Source: Gammaproteobacteria bacterium
Lineage (GTDB): Bacteria > Pseudomonadota > Gammaproteobacteria > Steroidobacterales > Steroidobacteraceae
Reading direction: 5' to 3'
Assembly: GCA_016874555.1 (NCBI GenBank)
Contig: VGTW01000005.1
Span: forward strand, 1 to 52,913
DNA length: 52,913 bases
Each line of letters begins with the position of its first letter. Position 1 is the stretch's first letter. The notes under the pieces were generated by a model. It had not been told where the DNA came from. It saw only the letters and a program-made list of their open reading frames with translations, and ran no database searches. The translations under genes and the position numbers were made by a program. This document shows positions 1 through 10,239 of the stretch, in pieces.

Positions 1-212
1 CACTCCGACCGGTACACTCGCCGGCACAGCGAGCCCCCACAAACAATTTCGTATCCAACGACGTCGACGACCTTCGCCCTCGAGTCGAATGGCATCGGCT
101 AATACGAGTAACAGCAACGATGCTGGCACCGCTGCAATCGTGAACACGACGACGCCGAGCGCGAGATCGCTCAAACGACTTTACTCAACGGAAGCGTCTC
201 GGAGAAATGGTC

Positions 213-1556
213 TTACAGAATAAAGCGACTTAAATCTTCGTCTTGCGAAAGCTTGCCCAGGCTTTCGTTGACATAGGCGACGTCGATGGCAAGGGTGATC
301 CCGGAGCGTTCGCTGGCCTCGTAGGAAAGATTTTCCAGCAGTCGCTCCATTACCGTGTGCAGTCTGCGCGCGCCGATGTTCTCGGTGCGTTCGTTAACGT
401 GAAAGGCGATTTCTGCGAGGCGACGTACGCCCTCGGCGGTGAACTCAACCTCGACGCCTTCGGTGCGTAACAAGGCTGCGTACTGCGTGGTTAGCGACGC
501 ATCAGGTTCGGTGAGGATACGCACGAAGTCTTCGACCTTCAGCGGCTCGAGTTCGACGCGAATCGGAAACCGGCCCTGTAATTCGGGGATGAGATCGGAG
601 GGCTTGGACACATGGAAGGCCCCCGAGGCGATGAACAGTACATGATCGGTCTTGATTGGACCGTATTTGGTGTTGACGGTGCAGCCCTCGACGAGGGGCA
701 GCAGATCGCGCTGCACGCCCTCGCGCGATACATCGGCACCATAGGTATCTTGTCGCCGACAGATCTTGTCGACTTCATCCAAGAAAACGATGCCGTTTTG
801 CTCGGCGTTGCGGACTGCGCTGGCGCGTAACTCCTCTTCATTGAGCATCTTCGCCGCTTCTTCGTCGATGAGCAGACGCGCCGCATCACGAACTTTCATT
901 TTTTTCGTACGGGTTTTTCCGGCACCCAAATTTTGGAACATGGTCTGCAACTGCTGTTGCATCTCTTCCATGCCAGGCGGCGCCATGATTTCGACCCCGC
1001 TGCCCATCGTACGCAGTTCGATTTCGATCTCGCGATCATCGAGCGAACCCTCGCGCAGCATCTTACGAAACTTCTGCCGGGTGTCAGCGTCGCGAGGTTG
1101 TACGGGCCCGTCGGTGGAGAATCCCATCAGCTTCGGCTTCGGCAGCAGCGCCTCAAGGATGCGCTCCTCGGCAGCATCGACGGCGCGATCGCGCACACGC
1201 GCCATTTCCGTCTCACGCGTGATCTTCACAGAAACATCGACTAATTCTTTGACGATAGAGTCGACATCACGTCCTACGTAACCCACCTCAGTAAACTTAG
1301 TGGCTTCAACCTTGACGAAGGGCGCGTTAGCAAGTCGCGCGAGCCGTCGGGCAATTTCTGTTTTTCCGCAGCCGGTCGGGCCGATCATTAGAATATTTTT
1401 TGGCGTGATTTCTGGGCGTAGTCGTTCTTCGACCTGCATACGTCGCCAACGGTTACGCAGGGCAATGGCCACGGCGCGCTTAGCGGCTACCTGACCGACG
1501 ATGTGTTTGTCGAGCTCGCCGACGATTTGTCGCGGCTTCAGTGCGCCGTCACTCAC
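213..1556 (-). CDS. hslU: ATP-dependent protease ATPase subunit HslU
   Basis: 447 aa AAA+ protein; Walker [29 protein letters not shown]-terminal LSRFIL; 4-nt overlap with hslV. Confidence 0.97.
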   Translation of the reverse strand: MSDGALKPRQIVGELDKHIVGQVAAKRAVAIALRNRWRRMQVEERLRPEITPKNILMIGPTGCGKTEIARRLARLANAPFVKVEATKFTEVGYVGRDVDSIVKELVDVSVKITRETEMARVRDRAVDAAEERILEALLPKPKLMGFSTDGPVQPRDADTRQKFRKMLREGSLDDREIEIELRTMGSGVEIMAPPGMEEMQQQLQTMFQNLGAGKTRTKKMKVRDAARLLIDEEAAKMLNEEELRASAVRNAEQNGIVFLDEVDKICRRQDTYGADVSREGVQRDLLPLVEGCTVNTKYGPIKTDHVLFIASGAFHVSKPSDLIPELQGRFPIRVELEPLKVEDFVRILTEPDASLTTQYAALLRTEGVEVEFTAEGVRRLAEIAFHVNERTENIGARRLHTVMERLLENLSYEASERSGITLAIDVAYVNESLGKLSQDEDLSRFIL

Positions 1557-2098
1557 GTATGCAGCTCCTCGATGACCAGGCTTCGATTGGTATAGATACA
1601 GATATCCGCTGCGATATTAAGCGAACTCTCGACGATCTCGCGTGCGCTCAGATCGGTATTCGCGAGGAGCGCACGCGCCGCGGCTTGCGCATAGGCGCCG
1701 CCCGAGCCGATAGCCACCAGATCATGTTCCGGTTCAATTACGTCGCCATTCCCTGAAATCACGAACAGCTTGTGTGGATCGCCGACGAGTAGTAAGGCCT
1801 CGAGCCGACGCAGATAGCGATCAGAGCGCCAATCTTTAGCGAGCTCGATTGCAGCGCGTGTGAGATTACCGAACTTATCGAGTTTTCCTTCGAAGCGCTC
1901 AAATAAAGTAAAAGCATCGGCAGTACCGCCAGCGAAACCGCCGAGTACTTTCCCTTGACCGAGCGACCGTACTTTGCGCGCATTGCCTTTCATTACGATC
2001 GTGCCGAGGGTGACTTGACCATCACCGCCGATGGCAACGACGCCCTCGCGTCGCACCCCGAGAATCGTGGTGCCGTGTGGATTGAAAATTTCACTCAT
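1553..2098 (-). CDS. hslV: ATP-dependent protease proteolytic subunit HslV
   Basis: [10 protein letters not shown]...[25 protein letters not shown]; adjacent to hslU. Confidence 0.97.
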   Translation of the reverse strand: MSEIFNPHGTTILGVRREGVVAIGGDGQVTLGTIVMKGNARKVRSLGQGKVLGGFAGGTADAFTLFERFEGKLDKFGNLTRAAIELAKDWRSDRYLRRLEALLLVGDPHKLFVISGNGDVIEPEHDLVAIGSGGAYAQAAARALLANTDLSAREIVESSLNIAADICIYTNRSLVIEELHT

Positions 2099-2997
2099 AT
2101 TTTCTTCCTTGCCCGCGGATGCGCTCGGTCGTAGATGCGGGCTAAGTGTTGGAAATCAAGGTGGGTGTACACCTGAGTGGTGGCGATGTCTGCATGCCCG
2201 AGCAGTTCCTGCACACCGCGTAAGTCCTGACTGGACTCGAGCAAGTGTGAGGCAAACGAGTGACGAAAGAGGTGAGGGTACACGCGGACGGGCAAACCTT
2301 GAAGGCGCGCCCAGCGCGCGACGCGATTCTGTATGGTGCGCTGGCCTACACGCCGCCCATAGCGACCGATGAAGAGCGCAGTTTCACCGACGGCAGCAGA
2401 GTATTTTCTTGCGGCAAGCCAGGCCTCTAGGGCTTCGATGGCCTTGCGACCGACCGGCAAGATCCGAGTTTTATTGCCTTTTCCGGTTACCCTGACGGTG
2501 CGGTCGGCGAGATCGAGTGCGCCGAGATCAAGACCGATGAGTTCGGATAGTCTGAGCCCCGAGGAATAAAATAACTCCATGATGGCCCGGTCGCGAATGG
2601 CCAGTGTGTCAGTGCCAGGAATATTGAGGAGCCGCGTCATTTGATCGACATCGAGCGTGTCCGGCAGACCGCGCCGCGTTTTAGGCGCGCGTACTTCGGC
2701 AGCCGGATTGTGTTTGAGCACTCGCTCGCGTTGCAGGTAGCGCAGAAAGGCACGCACTGCCGAAAGGCGCCGTTGCACGCTGCGCGGTGAGAGTCCGGCG
2801 GCATGCGAGCGGGCTGCAAAAAGACGCAGATGCTGCGTATCGAGGCCTTCCCAGTGCTCGATACCGTTCGCGTCGCACCATGCGATGAGGGCATCGACCT
2901 CGCGTAAATAATTGCTACCAGTGTGGGCGGAAAGCCGACGTTCGGTACCGAGATGGGTACCGAAGCGATCACGCCACCCTTGCGCCTTCGGCGTCAC
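2095..2997 (-). CDS. xerC: Tyrosine recombinase XerC
   Basis: Tyrosine recombinase motifs [40 protein letters not shown]; conserved dapF-DUF484-xerC-hslVU context. Confidence 0.95.
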   Translation of the reverse strand: MTPKAQGWRDRFGTHLGTERRLSAHTGSNYLREVDALIAWCDANGIEHWEGLDTQHLRLFAARSHAAGLSPRSVQRRLSAVRAFLRYLQRERVLKHNPAAEVRAPKTRRGLPDTLDVDQMTRLLNIPGTDTLAIRDRAIMELFYSSGLRLSELIGLDLGALDLADRTVRVTGKGNKTRILPVGRKAIEALEAWLAARKYSAAVGETALFIGRYGRRVGQRTIQNRVARWARLQGLPVRVYPHLFRHSFASHLLESSQDLRGVQELLGHADIATTQVYTHLDFQHLARIYDRAHPRARKKI

Positions 2998-3617
2998 ACC
3001 CGCGGCTCGACGCCGTGGCGCGCCAGTGCTGCGCTGATCATCTCGCCGATGCGGGCCAGGAAGTCGGTATTGACGCCGGGATTGAAACGATTCGGATCAG
3101 CACTGCCAAGTAGTAGTGCACCGCGCGATGCACCAGCGCCGATCGGTACCAATGCCATGGAAGCTACATGCGAGCCTGCATCGCCGAATAGCGCCGTACG
3201 CTGCGCCTCAGGGAAATGGCCGCAAAGTGGCCGGCCTGCAGACAGCAAAGATTCGACCACGCCCAGTGCCGATCCGGACAGTAGAATCTTGCAGGGCTTA
3301 ACCTCGAAGTCTTCGCGCATTGAAACGTCGACCTGCGCATAGATTTCTTCGATCGAGCGGGTATGCAGTAGACGTAGAGTGAGCTTATGCACTCGCTCTG
3401 CGATCAGATCGTTACTACGCGCTACACGGACGAGTTCAGCAAGACGCTCGCGGCTCACAGCTTGTCGCTCGCGCAGCGCTTTTACCTGTCGCTCGACTAA
3501 CGATATCGTACCGTTGCTACCGTGTGGTACACGAAGTTGCTCGAGCAGTTGCGGATATCGATCAAAAAAATCTGGATGTTCCGCCAAAAATCGTGCGACG
3601 TCATCACCGCTGACCAT
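2994..3617 (-). CDS. DUF484 family protein
   Basis: DVARFLAEHPDFFDRYPQLLEQLRVPH N-terminus typical of DUF484; located between dapF and xerC. Confidence 0.88.
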   Translation of the reverse strand: MVSGDDVARFLAEHPDFFDRYPQLLEQLRVPHGSNGTISLVERQVKALRERQAVSRERLAELVRVARSNDLIAERVHKLTLRLLHTRSIEEIYAQVDVSMREDFEVKPCKILLSGSALGVVESLLSAGRPLCGHFPEAQRTALFGDAGSHVASMALVPIGAGASRGALLLGSADPNRFNPGVNTDFLARIGEMISAALARHGVEPRV

Positions 3618-3641
3618 TGGCCGTTGCTCCCAATTCTCGAC

Positions 3642-4460
3642 TTAGGCGAGTTGCGACAGATCAACCTCGCCGCTGAATACGACGGCTGCTGGGCCTGTCA
3701 TCCAAACGTTGCTGCCTTCACCCTGCCAACGCAGTTGCAGCGCGCCTCCCGGCAGCGCGATCTCGGCCTCTGCCTCCAGCAGCCCCTGCCGTCGCGCACT
3801 GGCCATGGCAGCACAGGCTCCGGTGCCGCAGGCTCTGGTTTCGCCGCCGACACCACGCTCAAAGACGCGCAAGCGTGCGTGGGCTCGATCGATCACTTCA
3901 AGAAAGCCCACATTGGTCCGCTGAGGGAATCTCTGGTGAGATTCGAGTCGCGCGCCGAGTGTGCTGACCGGTGCCTCATCGACCGACGATACCTGTAACA
4001 CGATATGCGGTACACCTATCGAAATCTCAGTGAACAGAATTTCTTTCTCATCGACCTGTAGCGTCGATTCGCCGGGACTCGTGAAACGCGGTACACCCAT
4101 ATTTACGGCGACCACACCCGATTTGACGAATTTAGCTTCCACGCGTCCGCCAAGACTGTCGAGTTTGAGTGCGGACGCGTTTGTGCGCCCCTGTAGACGC
4201 AACCATTCGGCGACACACCGTACGCCGTTACCACATTGTTCGCTCTCGCTACCGTCGGCATTGAAAATACGGTAGTAGGCCGTTGCATCGGTTTGACGGG
4301 GTGGCAGGATAACAAGCGCCTGATCGAAGCCGATGCCGGTATGACGATCAGCAAGGGCTCGCCAGAGTGTTGCTGTTGGCAAGGCGTCGGTATCGTCTGT
4401 AGCAATGACTATGAAGTCATTACCCAAGCCGTGCATCTTAGTGAACTGCAAATTCGCCAT
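3642..4460 (-). CDS. dapF: Diaminopimelate epimerase
   Basis: FTKMHGLGNDF, ESEQCGNGVRC, ERGVGGETRACGTGACA. Confidence 0.97.
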   Translation of the reverse strand: MANLQFTKMHGLGNDFIVIATDDTDALPTATLWRALADRHTGIGFDQALVILPPRQTDATAYYRIFNADGSESEQCGNGVRCVAEWLRLQGRTNASALKLDSLGGRVEAKFVKSGVVAVNMGVPRFTSPGESTLQVDEKEILFTEISIGVPHIVLQVSSVDEAPVSTLGARLESHQRFPQRTNVGFLEVIDRAHARLRVFERGVGGETRACGTGACAAMASARRQGLLEAEAEIALPGGALQLRWQGEGSNVWMTGPAAVVFSGEVDLSQLA

Positions 4461-4462
4461 CG

Positions 4463-5758
4463 TCAGGACATAGCCGCGCGATCGCGGAACACACAGCGGT
4501 CCATCACGGTGAAAAGTCCGGCGTTACGAGCGCGCCGTACAGCTTGCCCATCGATTACGCCATCCTGCAACCACAGTGCCGGCATGCCGAGCCGAATGCA
4601 GTCTTCGACGATCTCCGCCACATACTGCGGACGCCGAAATACATTGACGAGATCGACGCTTTCACCAGGGTTTAATGCGTCGCTCAGTTGATCGAGCGAG
4701 GGTACGCAGCGTTCACCGAGAATTTCTTCTGCCGATGGCGTGACTGGAATCACCCGATAACCGAAACGCTGCAGAGAACGCGCAACGCTATTACTCGGCC
4801 GCGAGCGGTCGGCGCTCAATCCCACCATGGCGATGGTACGCACGCGTCGTAGTAGAGCAAAGATTTCGGGTAGGGACGGATTAGAAAGCGGTACGTTTTC
4901 AAACAATTCTTGTTTGAGACGAAATACCGCGGAGATATCCTCGTCGCCATATCCACGACGAATGAGTTCGGCATATTCGCGCAGCATGTCTTCGACGATC
5001 GGTAGTGACACGCCACTCGCAGCCGCCATGTCGCGGCAGATACGCAGGTCTTTCTCGTGCAAACGCACACGAAATCCCGCAGGAAAACTGCCGCGGATCA
5101 TGTTCGGTGCGCGATTGATGAAATACCACGAGCTGCCGGCGCCTTGACCGAGGGTTTCGACGACGCGTTCGAGAGGTAACTGCTGCGCGCGGGCAAAAGC
5201 CATGGCTTCGCCGACGGCACGGATGATGCCGGCACACATGATCTGATTGGTTGCTTTCGTTGCTTGGCCTGCACCGTGCGCGCCGAACAGTCGTACCGTC
5301 TTGCCGATAACTTCGAGCACTGGACGAGCGCGGTCGAAATCGCACTCGTTACCGCCGCACATGATTGCCAGCGTGCCTTTTTGTGCGCCCTCGACACCGC
5401 CACTCACCGGACAATCGAGAAAGGCCGCACCGCATGTCGCGAGCCGCGCTGCGGCGCTACGCGCGGTATCCGCGCTGACGGTCGAGCAGTCGATGACGAT
5501 CGTGCCCGGGCGTACGCCTGCGGCAAGGGCATTAACCACCTCGAGTACATCGGCATCGGCCGCGACGCAGAGTATGAGCACCTCGCAGTGCGTGGCGAGC
5601 GCGGCGGGATCGACCGCGGCCTGACAACCGAGTTCGGTTGCGAGCACGCTGGCCTTAACGGCGCTACGGTTCCACACCCCGGCCAGCAAGCCCGCCTTAT
5701 GAAGATTACGCACCATGGGAGTTCCCATTGCGCCGAGACCAAGAAAGCCTGTCCGCAT
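4463..5758 (-). CDS. Fusion of a 3-hydroxyisobutyrate-dehydrogenase-like NAD(P) oxidoreductase and a C-terminal CoA-binding (YccU-like) domain
   Basis: N-terminus GFLGLGAMGTPMVRNL and DCPVSGGVEGAQKGTL; C-terminus IAMVGLSADRSRPSNSVARSLQRFGYRVIPV and VVMDRC-like end; one uninterrupted 431 aa ORF. Confidence 0.85.
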   Translation of the reverse strand: MRTGFLGLGAMGTPMVRNLHKAGLLAGVWNRSAVKASVLATELGCQAAVDPAALATHCEVLILCVAADADVLEVVNALAAGVRPGTIVIDCSTVSADTARSAAARLATCGAAFLDCPVSGGVEGAQKGTLAIMCGGNECDFDRARPVLEVIGKTVRLFGAHGAGQATKATNQIMCAGIIRAVGEAMAFARAQQLPLERVVETLGQGAGSSWYFINRAPNMIRGSFPAGFRVRLHEKDLRICRDMAAASGVSLPIVEDMLREYAELIRRGYGDEDISAVFRLKQELFENVPLSNPSLPEIFALLRRVRTIAMVGLSADRSRPSNSVARSLQRFGYRVIPVTPSAEEILGERCVPSLDQLSDALNPGESVDLVNVFRRPQYVAEIVEDCIRLGMPALWLQDGVIDGQAVRRARNAGLFTVMDRCVFRDRAAMS

Positions 5759-5792
5759 GCGCGTATCTTATCAGGAGCAATCCACCCCAATG

Positions 5793-5823
5793 AAAAAGGG
5801 CGACCACCTTGCGATGGTCGCCC
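5793..5823 (-). terminator. Rho-independent terminator downstream of amtB
   Basis: Minus strand GGGCGACCATC-GCAA-GGTGGTCGCCC (11-bp stem, GNRA tetraloop) followed by TTTTT. Confidence 0.85.
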
Positions 5824-5865
5824 CGAAGATTTTACGGAACGGGGGGCGAATATGCGGTAAAAAAA

Positions 5866-7329
5866 TCAGTTGTAATAGGCCCGCTCGTTATGCTCGTTGG
5901 TATCGAGGCCTTCACGCTCATCCTCTTCGGCGACGCGCAGACCGACTAATAGATCGGCGATCTTGAAGGCGATAAAGGCAGTCACTGCCGACCAGACGAT
6001 CGTGACGCCGACCGCCTTGGCCTGAATGAGCACCTGCGTCGCGATCGGGTTCGTGCCGACTGAGACTGTGACCCAGTCAGTGACGAGGCCCGGACCACCG
6101 AGCGAGTGACTGTTGAATACGCCGGTGAGCAGAGCGCCGAGAATACCGCCGATACCATGCACGCCGAAAACGTCGAGTGAGTCATCCGCCTTGAGAAATT
6201 TTTTGAGACCGGTCACACCCCAGAGACAGACGAGACCGGCGACGAGACCAATAATCAGTGCGCCCATCATACCGATATTACCCGCTGCAGGCGTGATAGC
6301 GACTAGACCCGCGACGGCCCCTGAAGCGGCGCCGAGCATGGATGGGTGACCTTTAAGTGCCCACTCCGCGATCGACCAGGCGAGCACGGCGCCTGCTGTC
6401 GCGAGCAAAGTATTGAGGAATGCCAGTGCCGCGAGGTTGCCGGCTTCGAGAGCAGAGCCGGCATTGAAGCCGAACCAGCCGACCCATAGCAGCGAGGCGC
6501 CGACCATGGTGTGTACCAGGTTATGCGGCGGCATAGGCTCGCGACCGTAGCCCACGCGCTTGCCGATCATGTATGCGCCTACAAGGCCCGCGACACCTGC
6601 GTTGATGTGTACGACTGTACCGCCCGCAAAGTCGAGTGCACCCCACTGCCACAGCAGCCCCGCCTTCGCAGTCATCGCATCGGCGACTGAGGCATCGGTG
6701 TAGGCATCGGGCCCCATCCAGAACCAAACCATATGCGCGATCGGCAGATAGCAAATGGTGAACCAGATCACCATGAAGATTAGTACGGCCGAGAACTTAA
6801 TGCGCTCGGCGAAGGAGCCGACGATGAGTGCGCAAGTAATGCCGGCGAAAGTCGCTTGGAAAGCGACAAAAACGATCTCGGGAATGTACACGCCCTTGCT
6901 GAACGTGGCGGCGTAGGCAAAGGTGCCTGCTACCGGGTCCCATACGCCATCGAGGAAGAGTCGTGCCGTCCCGCCGAGGAAGGCACTGCCCTCGGTGAAG
7001 GCGAGCGAGTAACCGTAGATGCACCACAGCACGACAATCAAAGAGAAGCCAACCATCACCTGCATCAGTACCGACAGAATATTCTTTGAGCGGACGAGGC
7101 CACCATAGAAGAGCGCGAGTCCGGGGACGATCATCAACACCACGAGCAAGGTCGATACCAGCATCCACGCCGTGTCGCCCTTGTCGGGAACCGGCGCATC
7201 CTGCGCCAGGGCGAGCGCCGGTGCGAATGCCCCGACGATAACTGCCGCCGCGGTGGCAAGCCTGCGCCGTACACCCTGTACAGCCGCGAGGCTGTGTATG
7301 GCCTCGATGAACCTATTCAAAGTTTTCAT
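5866..7329 (-). CDS. amtB: Ammonium transporter AmtB
   Basis: Amt signatures ALFYGGLVRSKNILSVLMQ, DFAGGTVVHINAGVAGLVGA, FGVHGIGGILGALLTGVF; linked to a PII gene. Confidence 0.95.
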   Translation of the reverse strand: MKTLNRFIEAIHSLAAVQGVRRRLATAAAVIVGAFAPALALAQDAPVPDKGDTAWMLVSTLLVVLMIVPGLALFYGGLVRSKNILSVLMQVMVGFSLIVVLWCIYGYSLAFTEGSAFLGGTARLFLDGVWDPVAGTFAYAATFSKGVYIPEIVFVAFQATFAGITCALIVGSFAERIKFSAVLIFMVIWFTICYLPIAHMVWFWMGPDAYTDASVADAMTAKAGLLWQWGALDFAGGTVVHINAGVAGLVGAYMIGKRVGYGREPMPPHNLVHTMVGASLLWVGWFGFNAGSALEAGNLAALAFLNTLLATAGAVLAWSIAEWALKGHPSMLGAASGAVAGLVAITPAAGNIGMMGALIIGLVAGLVCLWGVTGLKKFLKADDSLDVFGVHGIGGILGALLTGVFNSHSLGGPGLVTDWVTVSVGTNPIATQVLIQAKAVGVTIVWSAVTAFIAFKIADLLVGLRVAEEDEREGLDTNEHNERAYYN

Positions 7330-7353
7330 TAGAGTCTCCCTGCTCGCCGATAT

Positions 7354-7698
7354 TTAAGTTGCCGCCACGCCTGTTTCGCCAGTACGAATGCGGATAACCT
7401 GTTCGATCTCCGCCACGAAAATCCTGCCGTCTCCCGCCTTGCCGGTCCGCGTGACGTTGGCGATCGCTTCGATCACCGGCTCGACAATGCCGTCCTCAAC
7501 CGCAATCTGTACCTGCACCCGCGGTACGAAGTCGATGCTGTATGCCGCACTGCGATAAACCTCGACAAGGCTATGCACGGCTCCGTATCCCTGGACCTCA
7601 CTGACAGTCATTCCCTGCACGCCAAGTTGGGCGACGGCCATCTCGAGGTCGTCCAGCTTGAAGGGCCGAATGATCGCGGTGACCAATTTCAAAGCCAC
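7354..7698 (-). CDS. glnK: Nitrogen regulatory protein P-II (GlnK/GlnB family)
   Basis: KLVTAIIRPFKLDDLEMAVAQLGVQGMTV..., Tyr in the T-loop, RTGKAGDGRIFV, VIRIRTGE; start probably TTG (7692) or GTG (7698). Confidence 0.88.
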   Translation of the reverse strand: MALKLVTAIIRPFKLDDLEMAVAQLGVQGMTVSEVQGYGAVHSLVEVYRSAAYSIDFVPRVQVQIAVEDGIVEPVIEAIANVTRTGKAGDGRIFVAEIEQVIRIRTGETGVAAT

Positions 7699-7807
7699 GT
7701 TTCGCCCTCTCAGCCGACTTATCCGGTCGATCCGGCGCTTAACGCCACTCGGCACCTCGCCAGCCGCCGCGGTATCCTATGCAACGTCCGGCTCGCGCCT
7801 TGGATTT

Positions 7808-7823
7808 TGCAGATTTCATGCCA
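7808..7823 (-). promoter_or_regulatory. Putative sigma54 promoter of glnK-amtB
   Basis: Minus strand TGGCATGAAATCTGCA: GG-N10-GC spacing of -24/-12 promoters, upstream of a nitrogen-regulation operon. Confidence 0.6.
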
Positions 7824-7960
7824 CCCTTGGTGCGTCCCAAACTGGGCAGTTAAGGCGGTTTTTCGCGGGTTTTTCACTGGCTGACGCACTATTTTGGCGC
7901 TTCCTACTCGATACCCTGCGTCAATAAAGGGCAAGGCCCGCGGACAACGGAGGTAACACC

Positions 7961-8227
7961 ATGGATTTTCGTGTTGACGAGCTCGCTCGCCGGTTATTCG
8001 AGAGCATGCCCCCCACGGTGCGCAACATGCGCCAGGATCTGGAGGCGAACTTCCGCGCCATTCTGCAGGCCAACCTCGCGCGTCTCGAGTTGCTCGCCCG
8101 CGACGAATTCACTGCGCAGACCAAAGTTCTCGAGCGTACCCGCGCGCGTCTGGAAGCCGTCGAGCGACATCTCGCCGAGCTCGAGGCTAAGCTCGAGGCG
8201 AAGGTCGACACCCCGCGCAGCAACTGA
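7961..8227 (+). CDS. ubiK: Ubiquinone biosynthesis accessory factor UbiK (BMFP/YqiC family)
   Basis: 88 aa; DELARRLFESMPPTVRNMRQDLEANFRAILQANLARLELLARDEF and C-terminal coiled coil; located between glnK/amtB and comM. Confidence 0.85.
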   Translation: MDFRVDELARRLFESMPPTVRNMRQDLEANFRAILQANLARLELLARDEFTAQTKVLERTRARLEAVERHLAELEAKLEAKVDTPRSN

Positions 8228-8239
8228 CGCGCCGCTGCC

Positions 8240-9558
8240 ATGTCGGTCGCACGTATTCTCATGTCGCGCTAAAGTCGGTCTCGTGGCTCCTCGGGTCGAT
8301 GTCGAAGTCCGCCTCGGCGCGGTTTTGTCCTGTTTCAATATCGTCGGCTTGCCTGCCACCGAGGTCAGAGAAAGTAAGGAGCGCGCACGCACTGCGTTGG
8401 TCAATTCAGGTTTCGATTTTCCCGGCGAGCGCATCACGGTCAACTTGGCACCCGCCGATCTCTCCAAAGATTACGGGCGATTTGATCTCGCGATCCCCGT
8501 TGGTATTTTAGTGGCAAGCAGACAGCTAGCTCCGCGCCACGATCTTCCGGTGCTCGAGTTGCTAGACGAACTCGGGCTCGCGGCAATCTGCGTTCGGTGC
8601 AGGGGGCCTTGCCCGCTGCCGGCGCGTAGGGAAATCGGCCCGTACTCCGGCGGTAAACCCGCCCAATCTGCGCTGATCTCCCGGCCTCGCCGCCGATTTG
8701 CTCGACGTCTGTGCTTGGCTAGAAGAGCGCGAGTCCGCGTCTGCCGACCACCACATCACACCTGAGATCACCACCAATCCGCACGTAAATAGGCTGCAGC
8801 AACTACGCCTCGGCGAATGCGATCATCGGTGGTGGCCCCAGTGCGGATCCAGGCGAAGTGACGCTCGCGCATCGCGACGTGCTTTTTCCCGATGAGCTGC
8901 CCGAGTTCGATCGGCGCGTACTCGAAGCCTTGCGTGAAACGCTCGAAACGGGCTGCGTCGCGGTCTCCCGAGTCGGTATGGACACCGAATATCCCGCAGG
9001 ATTTTAGTTGATCGTCGCAATGAATCCTGATCCTTAGGGCTATCTCAGGTTATGCGAACTCAGTTACCGCTGCGCGCGAGCGTTACCGCTCGCGACTGTC
9101 CGGATCTTTGCTCGATCGCATGGACTTGCGGGTCGAGCTCTATTTGGCGAGTAACGCCGATCTCGTAGAATATTAGCCGTGTGAAAAAATAGGGCCTGCA
9201 TGCCGGTGATGCACCTGCGCGTGACGCCGCTTAAGAGGCTGCCGCGCGCGCGGCCTCTCTCTTCACTGAACAAAGTTTGCGTCAGCGGATTGCGAGTGCG
9301 CGCCGACGGCAAATGCAACGAAAGGCTTGTCTCAACGCCGCGCTGTTGGGTCCGGCATTGGCAATCCACATACGACTGACGGCCGCCGCCAACGCAGCCT
9401 TGCTTACCGCCCGGAGTACGCAAGGCAAAAGCCTAAGTACGTAAGACCGGTTGATTCGGGTCGCGCAGACGAATGCGGACTAGCGTGCGTCAGCGAGTGC
9501 TGCGATCGACGAACCCGATGTGGTTGATGCCTCGGCGATGCTTCGGGCGCTAAGTTGA
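8240..9558 (+). pseudogene. comM: Degraded comM/yifB (Mg-chelatase-like AAA ATPase)
   Basis: ComM blocks in shifting frames: AKVGLVAPRVDVEVRL...[113 protein letters not shown] (expected MNPCPCGYL); RYRSRLSGSLLDRMDLRVEL; several stops and frameshifts. Confidence 0.88.
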
Positions 9559-9565
9559 CGCGGCC

Positions 9566-10078
9566 TTATTGAGCCTTGGTCACCATGTAATCGACGGCGG
9601 CCTTGACGAGGTCGTCCGAAAGGTCAGCCCGTCCGCCCTTTGCGGGCATCACGCCTTGCTTGCCACTGAAGCCCTCGATGGCGTGCTTGTAAAGCGTGTC
9701 TTTGCCTTGAGCGATCCGCGGGGCCCAAGCTGCGCGATCACGCGACTCGGGTGCGCCAGCAAGGCCATTGAGATGACAGGCGCCGCACACTTGTTCGTAC
9801 ACGCCGGGACCGTCGGTGGGAATAGCGAGTTCGGCTATGACGGCGCCCGCTGCGGGTACGATAGCGAGTGCCGAGTTGTCACGCCCGGCAACTGCAACAC
9901 GGCCGGTGGTCAGGTTACTTTCGACTTCGGCCAGGTACCGAGGGTCGGCAAGCACATGCGCCGCTTGGGTGTTCTTACCCACGCTCCGCGCCAAGGCGAA
10001 CAGCAGGATGGAGATGACGAGAAGGATGCCGAGCACGAGGCTGAAGGTATTGAAAAACTGGGAGTCCTGCTTTCTCAC
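9566..10078 (-). CDS. Cytochrome c5 family protein
   Basis: N-terminal membrane anchor and a single CGACH haem motif; GTG start at VRKQDSQFFNTFSLV more likely than the ORF-track start. Confidence 0.85.
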   Translation of the reverse strand: MRKQDSQFFNTFSLVLGILLVISILLFALARSVGKNTQAAHVLADPRYLAEVESNLTTGRVAVAGRDNSALAIVPAAGAVIAELAIPTDGPGVYEQVCGACHLNGLAGAPESRDRAAWAPRIAQGKDTLYKHAIEGFSGKQGVMPAKGGRADLSDDLVKAAVDYMVTKAQ

Positions 10079-10239
10079 GGCGATTTTCCGGGCGCGGTTA
10101 AAAAATGGCCGGGAAGTATATCCGCTACCGGGGGGTGACGCACCCGTCGAACGGCTCTCGAGGTGCAGCGTACTGTCTTTCGGATATACACCGCGGGCAC
10201 TAATCTTGCCGAAGTGGGTCCGGCTATCCATCAGCATGT

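Noticed and set aside
766-1281. Long plus-strand ORF opposite hslU (171 aa), and many similar shadow ORFs opposite dapF, topA, polA, argB and others
   Set aside because: Antisense shadows of strongly supported genes in GC-rich DNA; low-complexity Ser/Arg-rich translations with no family features
2095-2997. Tyrosine recombinase as a phage/island integrase
   Set aside because: Context (DUF484 upstream, hslVU downstream) and length fit housekeeping XerC
8240-9558. Explaining the comM interruptions as sequencing indels only
   Set aside because: Substitution-type damage (conserved CPC replaced by DP-stop) and general divergence indicate real decay, although raw reads should still be checked
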